Shown here in pieces: positions 16,466 through 24,235 of a stretch of 64,000 nucleotides of DNA. Under the pieces are notes generated by a model. It did not search any database and was not told the DNA's origin. It saw only the letters and a list, made by a program, of their open reading frames with translations. Origin of the DNA: Bacteroidota bacterium (lineage in GTDB: Bacteria > Bacteroidota > Bacteroidia > Cytophagales > Cytophagaceae); NCBI GenBank assembly GCA_023392125.1, contig JAEVZS010000030.1, forward strand, positions 1 to 64,000, in the 5' to 3' direction. The stretch's first letter is position 1. Each line of letters starts with the position of its first letter. The position numbers and the translations under genes are program-made.

Positions 16466-16987
16466 TTATACAGAGCTGGGTATGTAACGTTCACCGATGA
16501 TCTGCATATGATGTACCGGATGACCTGCGATGATGAAGGCCAGCGAGGCAACAGATACTTTTATCTCATAACATATGCCGGTACGAAGGAGCATTGTTTC
16601 AGAAAAACTCTGAAACAGATGGATGGAAGATTGCCGAACCAGCTGGTATTCACTCAGCAGATCTTCAATACTTCGCTGGTTGGCCATTGCATGCCGGGCA
16701 TAATCGTTTTCGTCAAAACCGGATAATACAGAGGAATCACTTCTGGCGAAACGTAATGCCCGATAGGACAGAATTCTTTCTGTATCGATGAGATGCTGGA
16801 GTATATCTGATACAGTCCATTTGTCAGGGGCATAGCTGTAATGCTTAAGTTCGTCAAGTGCTGTGACCGGAATAAAATGACTGAGATCGCAGGAATACTG
16901 CAAAGCATCCAGATGGGAACATTCAGGAACCTTACGAATATACTGGTCATAAAACGCAGGCATAAAAGGAAGCTGTGACAGAAGCAT
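16466..16987 (-). CDS. DinB-family protein
   Basis: A 173-residue four-helix-bundle protein of the DinB/YfiT-like metal-dependent superfamily. The typical pattern is visible: KWTVSDILQHLIDTERILSYRALRFARSD near residues 75-105 and FIIAGHPVHHMQIIGERY at the end, giving the three His of the metal site (HLIDTE, HPVHH). Members act as thiol-dependent S-transferases or remain uncharacterised. It precedes cydA by 154 bases on the same strand but has no evident link with respiration. Confidence 0.82.
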   Translation of the reverse strand: MLLSQLPFMPAFYDQYIRKVPECSHLDALQYSCDLSHFIPVTALDELKHYSYAPDKWTVSDILQHLIDTERILSYRALRFARSDSSVLSGFDENDYARHAMANQRSIEDLLSEYQLVRQSSIHLFQSFSETMLLRTGICYEIKVSVASLAFIIAGHPVHHMQIIGERYIPSSV

Positions 16988-17194
16988 GATCGTAATAATG
17001 GTTGGTTAAAAAGTAAGTTTAAATAAATTTACGGATAATCGGTGATAATGTACAGGTAGAGTTTGGAGAAGAAGTTTATTCTTTTGAAAGGGCAATAATC
17101 GATCAGAAATACTGATAAGTATTAATGAAATATTTTCATATAAAAACAGCGTTTCCGGATATATCCTGGAGTTATTTTGCGTTCTTGTTGAATT
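16988..17194. other. Divergent intergenic region
   Basis: About 207 AT-rich bases separate the DinB-like gene (minus) from the LysR-type gene (plus) and must carry both promoters. I see no exact TTTG/TAnnTTTG pair or clear palindrome of the T-N11-A kind. Confidence 0.4.
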
Positions 17195-18091
17195 ATGGAA
17201 TTAAGGTATCTGCGATTAATAAAAGCAATAGTTGAGGAAGGTAGTATAACCCGGGCAATTGACCGGCTTCATCTTTCTCAAAGCGCTTTGAGCTATCAGT
17301 TGAAAGAAGCAGAGCTCTATCTGGGAACCCCGTTATTTTTCAGGAGAAATAAAAAGCTGATATTAACCCCTGCTGGTCAGCGCATGTATGAAATGGCGAT
17401 TGGCGTACTGAAAGAAATTGACCAGACAGAGACGGAGATTCGTCAGCTTTCCAATGGAGAGAAAGGTAGTATTCGGATTAGTACTGAATGTTATACCAGC
17501 TATCACTGGCTTCCGCCTGTTCTGAAAAAGTTCAAATCCATTTTTCCCAATGTTGAAATAAAAATTGTCTTTGAAGCGACACACAGGCCGGTGGAAAAGC
17601 TTATTGCAGGAGAGCTTGATCTTGCAATTACCAGTAATCCTGAGCTTAAAGAAGGACTGGAGTATGTACCGCTTTTTACAGATGAGATGCGTGCGGTGGT
17701 ATCTCCCGGACATTACTGGAATAACAAGGAGTATGTAGAGGCAGAAGATTTTAAAGAGGTAGCTCTGATTATTCATTCGCTGCCGATGGATACGGTTTCT
17801 ATACACCGGCATTTGCTCGCTCCTAAAGGAATTCAGCCCAGGGAGCTTATCGTTTTACCCCTTACCGAAGCCGGGATCGAAATGGTAAAAGCAGATATGG
17901 GAGTTCTTGTCATGGCCCAGTGGGCTTTTGAGCCATATAAAACGCATGCAGTAAACACTGTCAGAGTGGGTAAGAACGGTTTTTACAGACAGCAATACCT
18001 TGCCAAAATGAAGGATCAGGAATATCCGCTCTATTTTGAGAGCTTTATCAGTTTTTTACAGGAAGAGATCCAGCTTGATGTACCGCGTTAG
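17195..18091 (+). CDS. LysR-family transcriptional regulator, MetR-like
   Basis: A 298-residue regulator. Residues 1-60 form the winged helix-turn-helix (SITRAIDRLHLSQSALSYQL), followed by the linker helix and a periplasmic-binding-fold effector domain. In that domain the run IRISTECYTSYHWLPPVL and GELDLAITS match MetR-type proteins, which sense homocysteine and control methionine genes. No methionine genes are adjacent. It is followed after nine bases by an HPP-family membrane protein gene, probably in the same transcript, which suggests that protein is not its usual target but a partner. Confidence 0.85.
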   Translation: MELRYLRLIKAIVEEGSITRAIDRLHLSQSALSYQLKEAELYLGTPLFFRRNKKLILTPAGQRMYEMAIGVLKEIDQTETEIRQLSNGEKGSIRISTECYTSYHWLPPVLKKFKSIFPNVEIKIVFEATHRPVEKLIAGELDLAITSNPELKEGLEYVPLFTDEMRAVVSPGHYWNNKEYVEAEDFKEVALIIHSLPMDTVSIHRHLLAPKGIQPRELIVLPLTEAGIEMVKADMGVLVMAQWAFEPYKTHAVNTVRVGKNGFYRQQYLAKMKDQEYPLYFESFISFLQEEIQLDVPR

Positions 18092-18100
18092 TTCAGGTGA

Positions 18101-18778
18101 ATGAAAAGTGTTGAAAGAAAAAATAAGTCAGCCATGAAATGGTTATATACTACCAGAGCTGCGTGGGGAAGAAATAATTATTCCTTACCGGCCAGATATG
18201 GTATTCATCGGCGGTTTCGTATTGCCCGTTACGTGTTTTACAAAGAAACACTGATTGATTTCAGGGAACATTGCTGGACTTTTGCAGGAGCCTTTGCCGG
18301 AATAAGTCTGATCGGGCTATTGCATGGTAACCTGTTTACTCTCGCAGATAATATTCTTCTCATTGGTTCTTTTGGAGCTACTGCTGTCCTGGTATATGGA
18401 GTGATCAACAGTCCGCTGGCCCAGCCGCGCAATCTGATTGGCGGGCATATCCTCAGTGCTGTTATCGGAGTGACTGTCCGTCAGTATCTGCCGGTTGACA
18501 TATGGTTAATGGCCGCACTGGCGGTAGCCCTGTCTATTGTTATTATGCAGATTTCCAGAACGCTGCATCCTCCGGGTGGAGCCACTGCCCTGATAGCAGT
18601 GATTGGATCCGAAGAAATATATGCTTTGGGCTATTATTATATCGTCAGTCCTGTAATTTCCGGTGTGACTATACTTTTTGTAATTGCTCTTCTGTTTAAT
18701 AATGCAACCCGGCACAGACGATATCCCATAAACCGCAACTGGTACAAACTCTGGGAAAGGCGTTATTACCGGAAGTGA
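18101..18778 (+). CDS. HPP-family membrane protein
   Basis: A 225-residue protein with four to five transmembrane helices in residues 60-205. It carries the family-naming motif HPPGGATAL near residue 150 and the upstream motif SPLAQPRNLIGGH. HPP proteins in cyanobacteria and plants move nitrite across membranes; in other bacteria their substrate is unknown. The first 50 residues are basic and cytosolic. There are no CBS domains, unlike some longer members. It follows the MetR-like regulator closely. Confidence 0.82.
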   Translation: MKSVERKNKSAMKWLYTTRAAWGRNNYSLPARYGIHRRFRIARYVFYKETLIDFREHCWTFAGAFAGISLIGLLHGNLFTLADNILLIGSFGATAVLVYGVINSPLAQPRNLIGGHILSAVIGVTVRQYLPVDIWLMAALAVALSIVIMQISRTLHPPGGATALIAVIGSEEIYALGYYYIVSPVISGVTILFVIALLFNNATRHRRYPINRNWYKLWERRYYRK

Positions 18779-19127
18779 TTCCTTCGGAGAGGTCTCTGGC
18801 TTGCTTAAGTCTTTTATTTTTATTAACTTGTATTGCCGATAATACAATTTTGTTGTTTCGGGAACAAATTCCTGATTAATTTGTTATACTTGCATCGTGA
18901 ACATTATACAGACAAATAACACTTTTCCGGAATGGAATCGGAGAGCGCTATGCTTTCTGGCTGGAAATGCTGTTTGTATGTATAAGACGGATACCAATAC
19001 TATTCAGACTATAGTTTTTGCTCCCTGCAAAGACTTCATTTATTAAGCCCCGAGCCATTTTATATCCTGAGGCTTGGGGACATCTAAGCTTGAAACCGGC
19101 TGCACTTCAATTTATCTGTTAGTAATT
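18779..19127. other. Intergenic region with a candidate promoter
   Basis: About 350 bases. TATACTTG at 18886-18893 is one mismatch from the -7 consensus. A possible 49-codon frame (18897-19046, listed separately) begins just after it. Nothing else is recognisable. Confidence 0.4.
18897..19046 (+). CDS. Possible small ORF (49 residues)
   Basis: A GTG-initiated frame encodes a 49-residue product beginning MNIIQTNNTFPEWNRRAL and ending APCKDFIY, with three Cys and no evident motif. A -7-like box (TATACTTG) lies only three bases before the GTG. Codon use looks coding-like, but there is no homologue I know of, and the length allows a chance frame. It lies 82 bases upstream of the glutamate-synthase-like gene. 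Confidence 0.25.
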   Translation: MNIIQTNNTFPEWNRRALCFLAGNAVCMYKTDTNTIQTIVFAPCKDFIY

Positions 19128-20366
19128 ATGCTGAGAATATACTCCGGCGCCATGTCAGGCATCGGTTTATGGTCGGTCTTTGCTGCTAATCTGCTGGTAT
19201 TGGGGTTGGCTGTATGGGGACAGTCCGGATTATTGGTGATTTTGTCTATTATGATATCGGTAGGTGTTCTTATCGGTCAGATTCGTCTGGGACGTATAGG
19301 TAATGAAAGAATCCTGAGTAACAGTCGATTGTTTGTGAATTTGCGCGAAGATAATTTTTCCGGAGATCTTCATTGGGTTGAACCGGATAAAATACTCGGA
19401 TTTACTTTTTCCGAAATGTTTTTGAAAGCAGGCAGGAGAAAGAAAGGTCTCAGAGTCGGCAGCCGGCAATGTTCGCTTCCGTACTGGACCAGCGTATGCA
19501 ATATGGAAATACCGCCGGAGCGTAAACCGGTTTCCGGGTTTCTTCGGGATTTGGGAATGGCCTCCTGGACATCCGGATTTAGCTGTTCAGTGAATGCATG
19601 GCATCTGTCGGCAGCCCGGCACGGGAATAACTGGTTGCGTCTGCCCGTTTCGGCTGACGAAGTGACAGAAGGGTTAGCTGATAGAAACGGAATAAAAAAG
19701 AATCTGATACAACCATCTGTCAAGGTTGTGGAGTTATGCCTGAAACAACCGGTTGCGGAAAACGATGCGCACCGGGATTATGGCAATCGTTTGCTGGAAT
19801 TGCTGAAAGAGCTCCGGCAATTGTCCGGAGGGAAACCCACAGGAGTCCGTCTTGAGATGAGTGACGAAAGTTATGCCAGGGAATTATGCAGGAAAATCTG
19901 GGAGTGTAATATCACACCAGATTTTGTCATAGTTGAATACAGTCCGGAAAAGGCTAATACACCCGGAGCGCTTTACCGGTATCTGACACTTATAGACCGG
20001 GAGCTTGAGGGGTTTTGCCTGAGAGATCAGATTCGCATATTGGTTTCCTGTCAGGGCTGTCATATAAATCAGCTGATACGAATGCGACATTGCGGAGCCG
20101 ATGCATTTATGATTGTCACTCCGGCTCTGACAACTTCGGGCATTTGTTTCGATGATTACAGCAGATCCTGGTATAGTACACTGGTGTACAGGCACCGGCA
20201 ATGGATACAGGAAATCTTTGGTTCAGGGCATGAAGAAGCAGCTATGGCTATGCCGGATGGGTATGCAGATGCTGAAGGTTCCGGAACTGCAAAGAAGCCT
20301 CCGGCAGCATCCATTGATACCAGCTATAAAAATATATTGAAAAAATTTATATATCACTTTAACTAA
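19128..20366 (+). CDS. Degenerate FMN-binding glutamate-synthase-domain homologue
   Basis: A 412-residue protein. Residues 10-55 hold two hydrophobic helices, as in the stand-alone FMN-binding glutamate-synthase family of Bacteroidota. Collinear matches follow: QPSVKVVELCLKQ, LLKELRQLSGGKPTGVRLEM, TPDFVIVEYSPEK and LRDQIRILVSCQG...GADAFMI. The glycine-rich FMN and substrate motifs expected there (KPGHGG, GGEGGTGAAP, ASGK, and the Cys-rich CxxxxCPTG) are replaced or missing. The frame is intact, so I infer a membrane-anchored pseudoenzyme or a highly diverged relative. I chose the ATG at 19128; a TTG at 19074 would add 18 residues. It lies eight bases before the Rnk-like gene. Confidence 0.6.
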   Translation: MLRIYSGAMSGIGLWSVFAANLLVLGLAVWGQSGLLVILSIMISVGVLIGQIRLGRIGNERILSNSRLFVNLREDNFSGDLHWVEPDKILGFTFSEMFLKAGRRKKGLRVGSRQCSLPYWTSVCNMEIPPERKPVSGFLRDLGMASWTSGFSCSVNAWHLSAARHGNNWLRLPVSADEVTEGLADRNGIKKNLIQPSVKVVELCLKQPVAENDAHRDYGNRLLELLKELRQLSGGKPTGVRLEMSDESYARELCRKIWECNITPDFVIVEYSPEKANTPGALYRYLTLIDRELEGFCLRDQIRILVSCQGCHINQLIRMRHCGADAFMIVTPALTTSGICFDDYSRSWYSTLVYRHRQWIQEIFGSGHEEAAMAMPDGYADAEGSGTAKKPPAASIDTSYKNILKKFIYHFN

Positions 20367-20374
20367 CAAAACAC

Positions 20375-20767
20375 ATGGCACAACAAGGAATTATACTTTC
20401 GAAAGAAGATTACGAAATCCTGTCACGCTTTGTAAAAAGCAATTCCGGTGGTATTTCCAATAATGGATTAAGAAAGCTTGCAACAGAATTGCAGTCAGCC
20501 CAGATAGTAGAACAGGAGCAACTGCCTGATCATACTGTCCGTATGCGTTCCAAAGTAAAGATAATGATCGAGGGCGACAATAAGGAAATGAAGCTTCAAC
20601 TGGTTCTGCCTTCGGAAGCAGATATAAAGCAGAATAAAATTTCTGTATTTGCTCCGCTGGGCTCTGCTCTTATTGGCTACAGGCAGGGCGATACTATTGC
20701 ATGGGAAGTGCCCGGCGGGACCAAAGTATTCAAAATACTGGAAGTGAATAACGAAACGGAGTCCTGA
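20375..20767 (+). CDS. GreA/GreB-family protein, Rnk-like
   Basis: A 130-residue protein whose C-terminal half (about residues 50-130) is the FKBP-like domain of Gre factors (VLPSEADIKQNKISVFAPLG, SALIGYRQGDTIAWEVPGG). The N-terminal part is a short helical segment, not the long coiled-coil finger of GreA, so it resembles Rnk, which binds RNA polymerase without cleavage stimulation. It follows the glutamate-synthase-like gene by eight bases and is probably co-transcribed. Its regulatory role is inferred. Confidence 0.78.
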   Translation: MAQQGIILSKEDYEILSRFVKSNSGGISNNGLRKLATELQSAQIVEQEQLPDHTVRMRSKVKIMIEGDNKEMKLQLVLPSEADIKQNKISVFAPLGSALIGYRQGDTIAWEVPGGTKVFKILEVNNETES

Positions 20768-20840
20768 TAAACGTAGTAATTAATTCGGGTTATTTTCTAT
20801 ATCTTCATTTATACACTTCTTGTACTCAAAGACCATGAAC

Positions 20841-20880
20841 ATCCCTTTATTCTGTCCGGGGCTGGATGGGGTAAAGGGAT
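20841..20880 (+). other. Hairpin in the leader of the mreB-like gene
   Basis: ATCCCTTTA (20841-20849) pairs perfectly with TAAAGGGAT (20872-20880) across a GC-rich 22-base loop. It is not followed by a T run, so it is not a normal terminator. It lies between the Rnk-like stop and the mreB-like start. Confidence 0.4.
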
Positions 20881-20949
20881 CTGTATTATCATGAAGTACC
20901 GCTGGAGTTCTTTTAGAATACGGTTACATGTTTAACTAAGAACGATTTA

Positions 20950-21045
20950 ATGAATGCAATAGAAATTAAGCTCTTCCGGCAACAACAATCGGTGTTTTCT
21001 TATCGTACCATGATGCATTGTAGTATAATGTATGCAAAGATTTAG
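20950..21045 (+). CDS. Possible upstream ORF overlapping the mreB-like start
   Basis: An ATG-initiated 31-codon frame (MNAIEIKLFRQQQSVF...) ends 14 bases inside the mreB-like gene, in another frame. It could be a translated leader coupled to that gene or a chance frame. There is no motif. Confidence 0.2.
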   Translation: MNAIEIKLFRQQQSVFSYRTMMHCSIMYAKI

Positions 21046-22060
21046 TTTTACCAGAGCGGCAAGTATTGCCATCGATCTTGGAAATAGTAACACTATTCTC
21101 GGAAATAGAACCAGCGCTTTTACTTCGCAGCCTTCTTATATAGTATTTAACAGTCCGGACAAGACAGTCAGAGCGGTAGGACAGGAAGCATATGATATGG
21201 CCGGAAAAACGAATCACAATCTGAAAGTGATAAAGCCTCTGAAGGGAGGCGTTATTAAAGATTTTGATTCAGCGAGTCAGATGCTCAGGGCGATGGTCAG
21301 GCATTCATATCCCGGCCGCGTCTTTTTTAGCAGATTTGATCATGTGGTATCCGGAGTGCCATACTCAAGTACCGAGGTAGAACGAAGAGCCTTGAGAGAT
21401 ACGCTCGCCCAGTTTAGTGCGAATCAGACCTATCTGCTCTTTGAGCCAATCGCTGCAGCTATCGGGATGGGTATTGATATCCGTCGTCCGGATGGTATTT
21501 TTATTGTGGATATTGGCGGCGGGATCACAGAAACTGCTGTTATTTCGTTGTCAGGGATTGTCAACTTTGGTTCCATACGTACGGCCGGAGATGCTTTTGA
21601 TAATGATATTCAGGAATATATCCGGAAGAAATATAAAATTGATGTTAGTCTGACCGTTGCTGAAAAAGTAAAAATCAATGTCGGGGCAGCCACCCTGCTT
21701 GGAGAAAATGTGCCGGATCCTTTTTATGCAGTGGGAAAAGATTCTGTATTAGGTATTCCCAAAGGTGTTTATATTGAATATCAGGAGATTATTGAGGTAT
21801 TGAACAGCTCTGTTCAGAAGATTGAGCAGATAATATTACAGACCCTTGAAGAATGTCCCCCCGAGCTGGCGGGAGATATTTATGGGAATGGTATTTATCT
21901 TACAGGGGGCGGATCCTTGCTCAGAGGATTAAGGGAGCGATTAATAAGCAAAATCGGAATTCCGGTTCATTCAGATCCCAATGCGCTTTTTTCAGTGACC
22001 CGGGGTATTCAGACTGTGATTGAAAATCCAAAAAGATATCAGGCTATACTGGTTAAATAA
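21032..22060 (+). CDS. MreB-like actin homologue (solitary)
   Basis: A 342-residue actin-fold ATPase related to rod-shape protein MreB. Seen: the phosphate-1 loop IAIDLGNSNTILG (residues 12-24), SGVPYSSTEVERRALRDTL, LFEPIAAAIGMG, the phosphate-2 loop VDIGGGITETAVIS, and the adenosine loop IYLTGGGSLLRGL. Length is standard. The first loop departs from the usual DLGTANT. The gene is not followed by mreC, mreD, pbp2 or rodA, so it is likely an additional paralogue and not the main rod-complex gene, although the window cannot show whether another copy exists. Confidence 0.85.
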   Translation: MQRFSFTRAASIAIDLGNSNTILGNRTSAFTSQPSYIVFNSPDKTVRAVGQEAYDMAGKTNHNLKVIKPLKGGVIKDFDSASQMLRAMVRHSYPGRVFFSRFDHVVSGVPYSSTEVERRALRDTLAQFSANQTYLLFEPIAAAIGMGIDIRRPDGIFIVDIGGGITETAVISLSGIVNFGSIRTAGDAFDNDIQEYIRKKYKIDVSLTVAEKVKINVGAATLLGENVPDPFYAVGKDSVLGIPKGVYIEYQEIIEVLNSSVQKIEQIILQTLEECPPELAGDIYGNGIYLTGGGSLLRGLRERLISKIGIPVHSDPNALFSVTRGIQTVIENPKRYQAILVK

Positions 22061-22629
22061 AGTTTAGCCCCGGATTGAAATTTTTTGTTTTTATTTAACA
22101 CTTCTTAAAGTGTTCTTGTATATGGGATTTATAGCGATTAAGGCAATTAATATGTCTATTGAAAGGTTGTTTTTATGGTTAAAAGAAAAATAAAAGTCGC
22201 ATTTTTCTTTTAAAACTATTATTTTTGTATTGTCGAACAACCGGAAAACCCGGCATATCGAATTTCATTGGATTATTTTGTCATTTTTTCAGCCCTTTGA
22301 TTGTAAAAAAAACAAAGGAAAGTAGCGGATAATCTGCTGAGTATAGTTTTGCCGGATAAATTAATTTTGTTTTAGATAAACAACAATTTGGCTATGGATT
22401 GATGTTTGCATAAACGATATATTTTATATGTCTGATATGCCGGTTTTCTGATATGTTAATATCAGTCAGCCACGTTGAGAGATCAGGCAATATCGTGTAT
22501 TTTCTCGTCACAAATAAAGAAAGGCTGCGATTCCGCATATAGATATGCGGTTGATCTTTCTGTTTTATTTTGTGAAGAATCAGAAATAGCTTTTTTAATG
22601 ACTATGTAAACTGATAAGAAAACAATCAA
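22061..22629. other. Long AT-rich intergenic gap with hairpins
   Basis: About 570 bases without a convincing gene. It holds a weak stem-loop after the mreB-like gene (AACACTT/AAGTGTT at 22097-22114), an A/T-only inverted repeat (AAAAGAAAAAT at 22181-22191 with its complement at 22201-22211), a -7-like TATTTTTG at 22220-22227, and a clean hairpin at 22533-22550. An untranslated RNA between the last two is possible but unproven. Confidence 0.45.
22533..22550 (+). other. CCGCATA/TATGCGG hairpin
   Basis: A 7-bp perfect stem with loop TAGA, followed after seven bases by CTTTCTGTTTTATTTT. It could end a short transcript from the gap or lie in the leader of the next gene. It is weak as a terminator because the T run is interrupted. 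Confidence 0.35.
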
Positions 22630-23322
22630 ATGAAAAGTAGTTGGCTAGTAAATTACAAGCAGTTAAAAGCGTATTATCAGGAAAAAGGAAATAGCAGAGT
22701 CCCATATAGATATGAGAACAATCGGCAGCTGGGACGCTGGGTTCAAAAACAGCGGCTTAATGAGGATAAACTTACAGGCCAGCAGAAAAAACTTCTGGAG
22801 CAGGTGGAATTTGTCTGGCAAAATGATATTCGGAAGGAAAAAAATAAAAACTGGCTTTTAATGTTTAAAAGGCTGGAAAAGTTTAGGGAGGAACGGGGAC
22901 ATTGCAATGTGTCTTCAAGGAATGAGACAGACAGAAAATTAGGTCGCTGGGTCGAAGTTCTTCGTCTCAGAAAAGATAAGCTTGAAGAATGGAAAATCAG
23001 GAAATTAAATGATATAGGCTTTAAATGGTCTGATGTTATCCGTACTGAGAAAGAGGAAGGCTGGTATAAAATGTATCGCAAGCTTGAAACGTTTTATAAA
23101 AATTACGGGCATTCTGATGTGCCTGAATTCTGGGAAGAAGACAGAAAGCTGGCAGTCTGGGTTACTTCACAGCGTCGTCCCAAAAAACCTTTGAGCAGAA
23201 ATAAAATCCGGCTGCTGGAAGATCTTAATTTTTCATGGAATAACGAGATCAGTAAAAAGAAAAAACGCCAGAGAGATGAAAAGGGAAGATTTCTTTCCAC
23301 CCTGGAGATGGCGGCTGTTTAA
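22630..23322 (+). CDS. Free-standing helicase-associated-domain protein (three HA repeats)
   Basis: A 230-residue basic protein built from three tandem copies of the helicase-associated (HA) domain: about residues 3-66, 72-138 and 143-205. Each has the pattern W...Y..L..(F/Y)....G...VP.....D..L..WV..QR......L......L....F.W. The domain is usually found repeated at the C-terminus of large superfamily-2 helicases and is thought to bind nucleic acid. Here there is no helicase in the protein or nearby. The C-terminal tail is strongly basic (KKKKRQRDEKGRF). Function unknown; it may be a detached remnant or a small nucleic-acid-binding protein. Confidence 0.82.
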   Translation: MKSSWLVNYKQLKAYYQEKGNSRVPYRYENNRQLGRWVQKQRLNEDKLTGQQKKLLEQVEFVWQNDIRKEKNKNWLLMFKRLEKFREERGHCNVSSRNETDRKLGRWVEVLRLRKDKLEEWKIRKLNDIGFKWSDVIRTEKEEGWYKMYRKLETFYKNYGHSDVPEFWEEDRKLAVWVTSQRRPKKPLSRNKIRLLEDLNFSWNNEISKKKKRQRDEKGRFLSTLEMAAV

Positions 23323-23397
23323 AGTGTTGACCGGCTTAAATTTAATTTTTGGCTGTCAACAAAGACCGGAGAAAAAGGTTTCTGTTAGAAAAAAGCG

Positions 23398-23751
23398 ATG
23401 ATTAAACTACAACGGGTATATGATTATGACCGTGATAAAGACGGATTTTCAATTTTGGTGGATCGGTTATGGCCAAGAGGTATTGCCAAAAAAGAGCTGG
23501 ATCCTGATGAATGGTTGAAGGAGGTGGCTCCAAGTACGGATCTTAGAAAATGGTTTAATCATGATCCTGATAAATGGGAGGAATTCAAGAAGAAATACGC
23601 TAAAGAGTTAGATCATCATAAAGATTTGCTGGAAAAAATCCTTGAGCTGGAAAAAGATCATAACGAAATTACTCTGCTGTATGCGGCAAAAGATACAAAA
23701 CACACGCATGCTAAAGTAATTAAGTCCACTCTGGAAGAAATGAAGAAATAA
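23398..23751 (+). CDS. DUF488-family protein
   Basis: A 117-residue protein of the DUF488/YeaO type. The conserved opening (RVYDY...GFSILVDRLWPRG) and ELDPDEWLKEVAPSTDLRKWFNHDP are clear. Members are small soluble proteins of unknown activity. It starts 75 bases after the HA-repeat gene on the same strand. A possible terminator hairpin follows at 23771-23799. Confidence 0.88.
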   Translation: MIKLQRVYDYDRDKDGFSILVDRLWPRGIAKKELDPDEWLKEVAPSTDLRKWFNHDPDKWEEFKKKYAKELDHHKDLLEKILELEKDHNEITLLYAAKDTKHTHAKVIKSTLEEMKK

Positions 23752-23770
23752 ATAAAGACGGATTAGAAAA

Positions 23771-23799
23771 AGAGGTAATTCTATCTCGGAAATACCTCT
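23771..23799. terminator. Possible bidirectional terminator
   Basis: AGAGGTA pairs with TACCTCT across a 15-base loop, between the convergent DUF488 gene and the basic-tail gene. The T run is poor (TCTC), so support is modest. Confidence 0.4.
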
Positions 23800-23842
23800 T
23801 CTCAATCAGATAATCGAAAGGACTATCCTGTTTTATTAATTA

Positions 23843-24235
23843 TTATAAAATATTTTCAGCCATTGCTGCTTCGGGATTTTCCTTGCCGGAACGATCATTT
23901 TTTTTTGCCCTGGCAGAGGAAGCTTTCTTTGGTCTGCCTGCTGCGACTGAGGCACTTTTCTTTCTTTTACTTCCCGGTTTTGGTCCCGGCTTTTTACGTT
24001 CCGTAGTTGCTTCCGCAGCAGATTCTGTTAATAATTTCTTCCTGCCTGGCTTTCTTCCTCTCCTGGCAGGAATCTCTCCTGTGTCTATAGTTTTGGTTTT
24101 GGATTTGGAGTCGCTGAGAATAAATTTTCCAATCTTTTTCACTTTCTCGATTGAGCTTTCAAGTGAGGCTGCATCGGTTTCAATAATTATTTTTTCACCG
24201 CCAATTTCAAATGTAATTTTTAATGTTTCTTCCAT
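23843..24235 (-). CDS. Small protein with AT-hook-like basic tail
   Basis: A 130-residue protein with two parts. Residues 1-42 look like a small beta-rich fold (TLKITFEIGGEKIIIETD). From residue 55 on, the protein is a disordered Lys/Arg/Pro/Ala tail with three AT-hook-like cores: RRGRKPGRKK, KKPGPKPGSKRKK and AGRPKK. AT-hooks bind the minor groove of AT-rich DNA, so a chromatin-type role is plausible. It is transcribed toward the DUF488 gene and faces the long AT-rich gap before trp. I know of no named family for the N-terminal part. Confidence 0.6.
   Translation of the reverse strand: MEETLKITFEIGGEKIIIETDAASLESSIEKVKKIGKFILSDSKSKTKTIDTGEIPARRGRKPGRKKLLTESAAEATTERKKPGPKPGSKRKKSASVAAGRPKKASSARAKKNDRSGKENPEAAMAENIL

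Noticed and set aside
20841..20898. 19-codon frame MNIPLFCPGLDG... starting at 20836
   Set aside because: It is very short, coincides with a strong hairpin, and has no motif; probably a by-product of the stem sequence.
20872..20950. Riboswitch upstream of the mreB-like gene
   Set aside because: There is one hairpin only, with no known aptamer features or expression platform.
22630..24235. A defence island made of the HA-repeat, DUF488 and AT-hook-like genes
   Set aside because: No nuclease, helicase, methylase, toxin-antitoxin or known defence domain is present, and the genes are not all on one strand.
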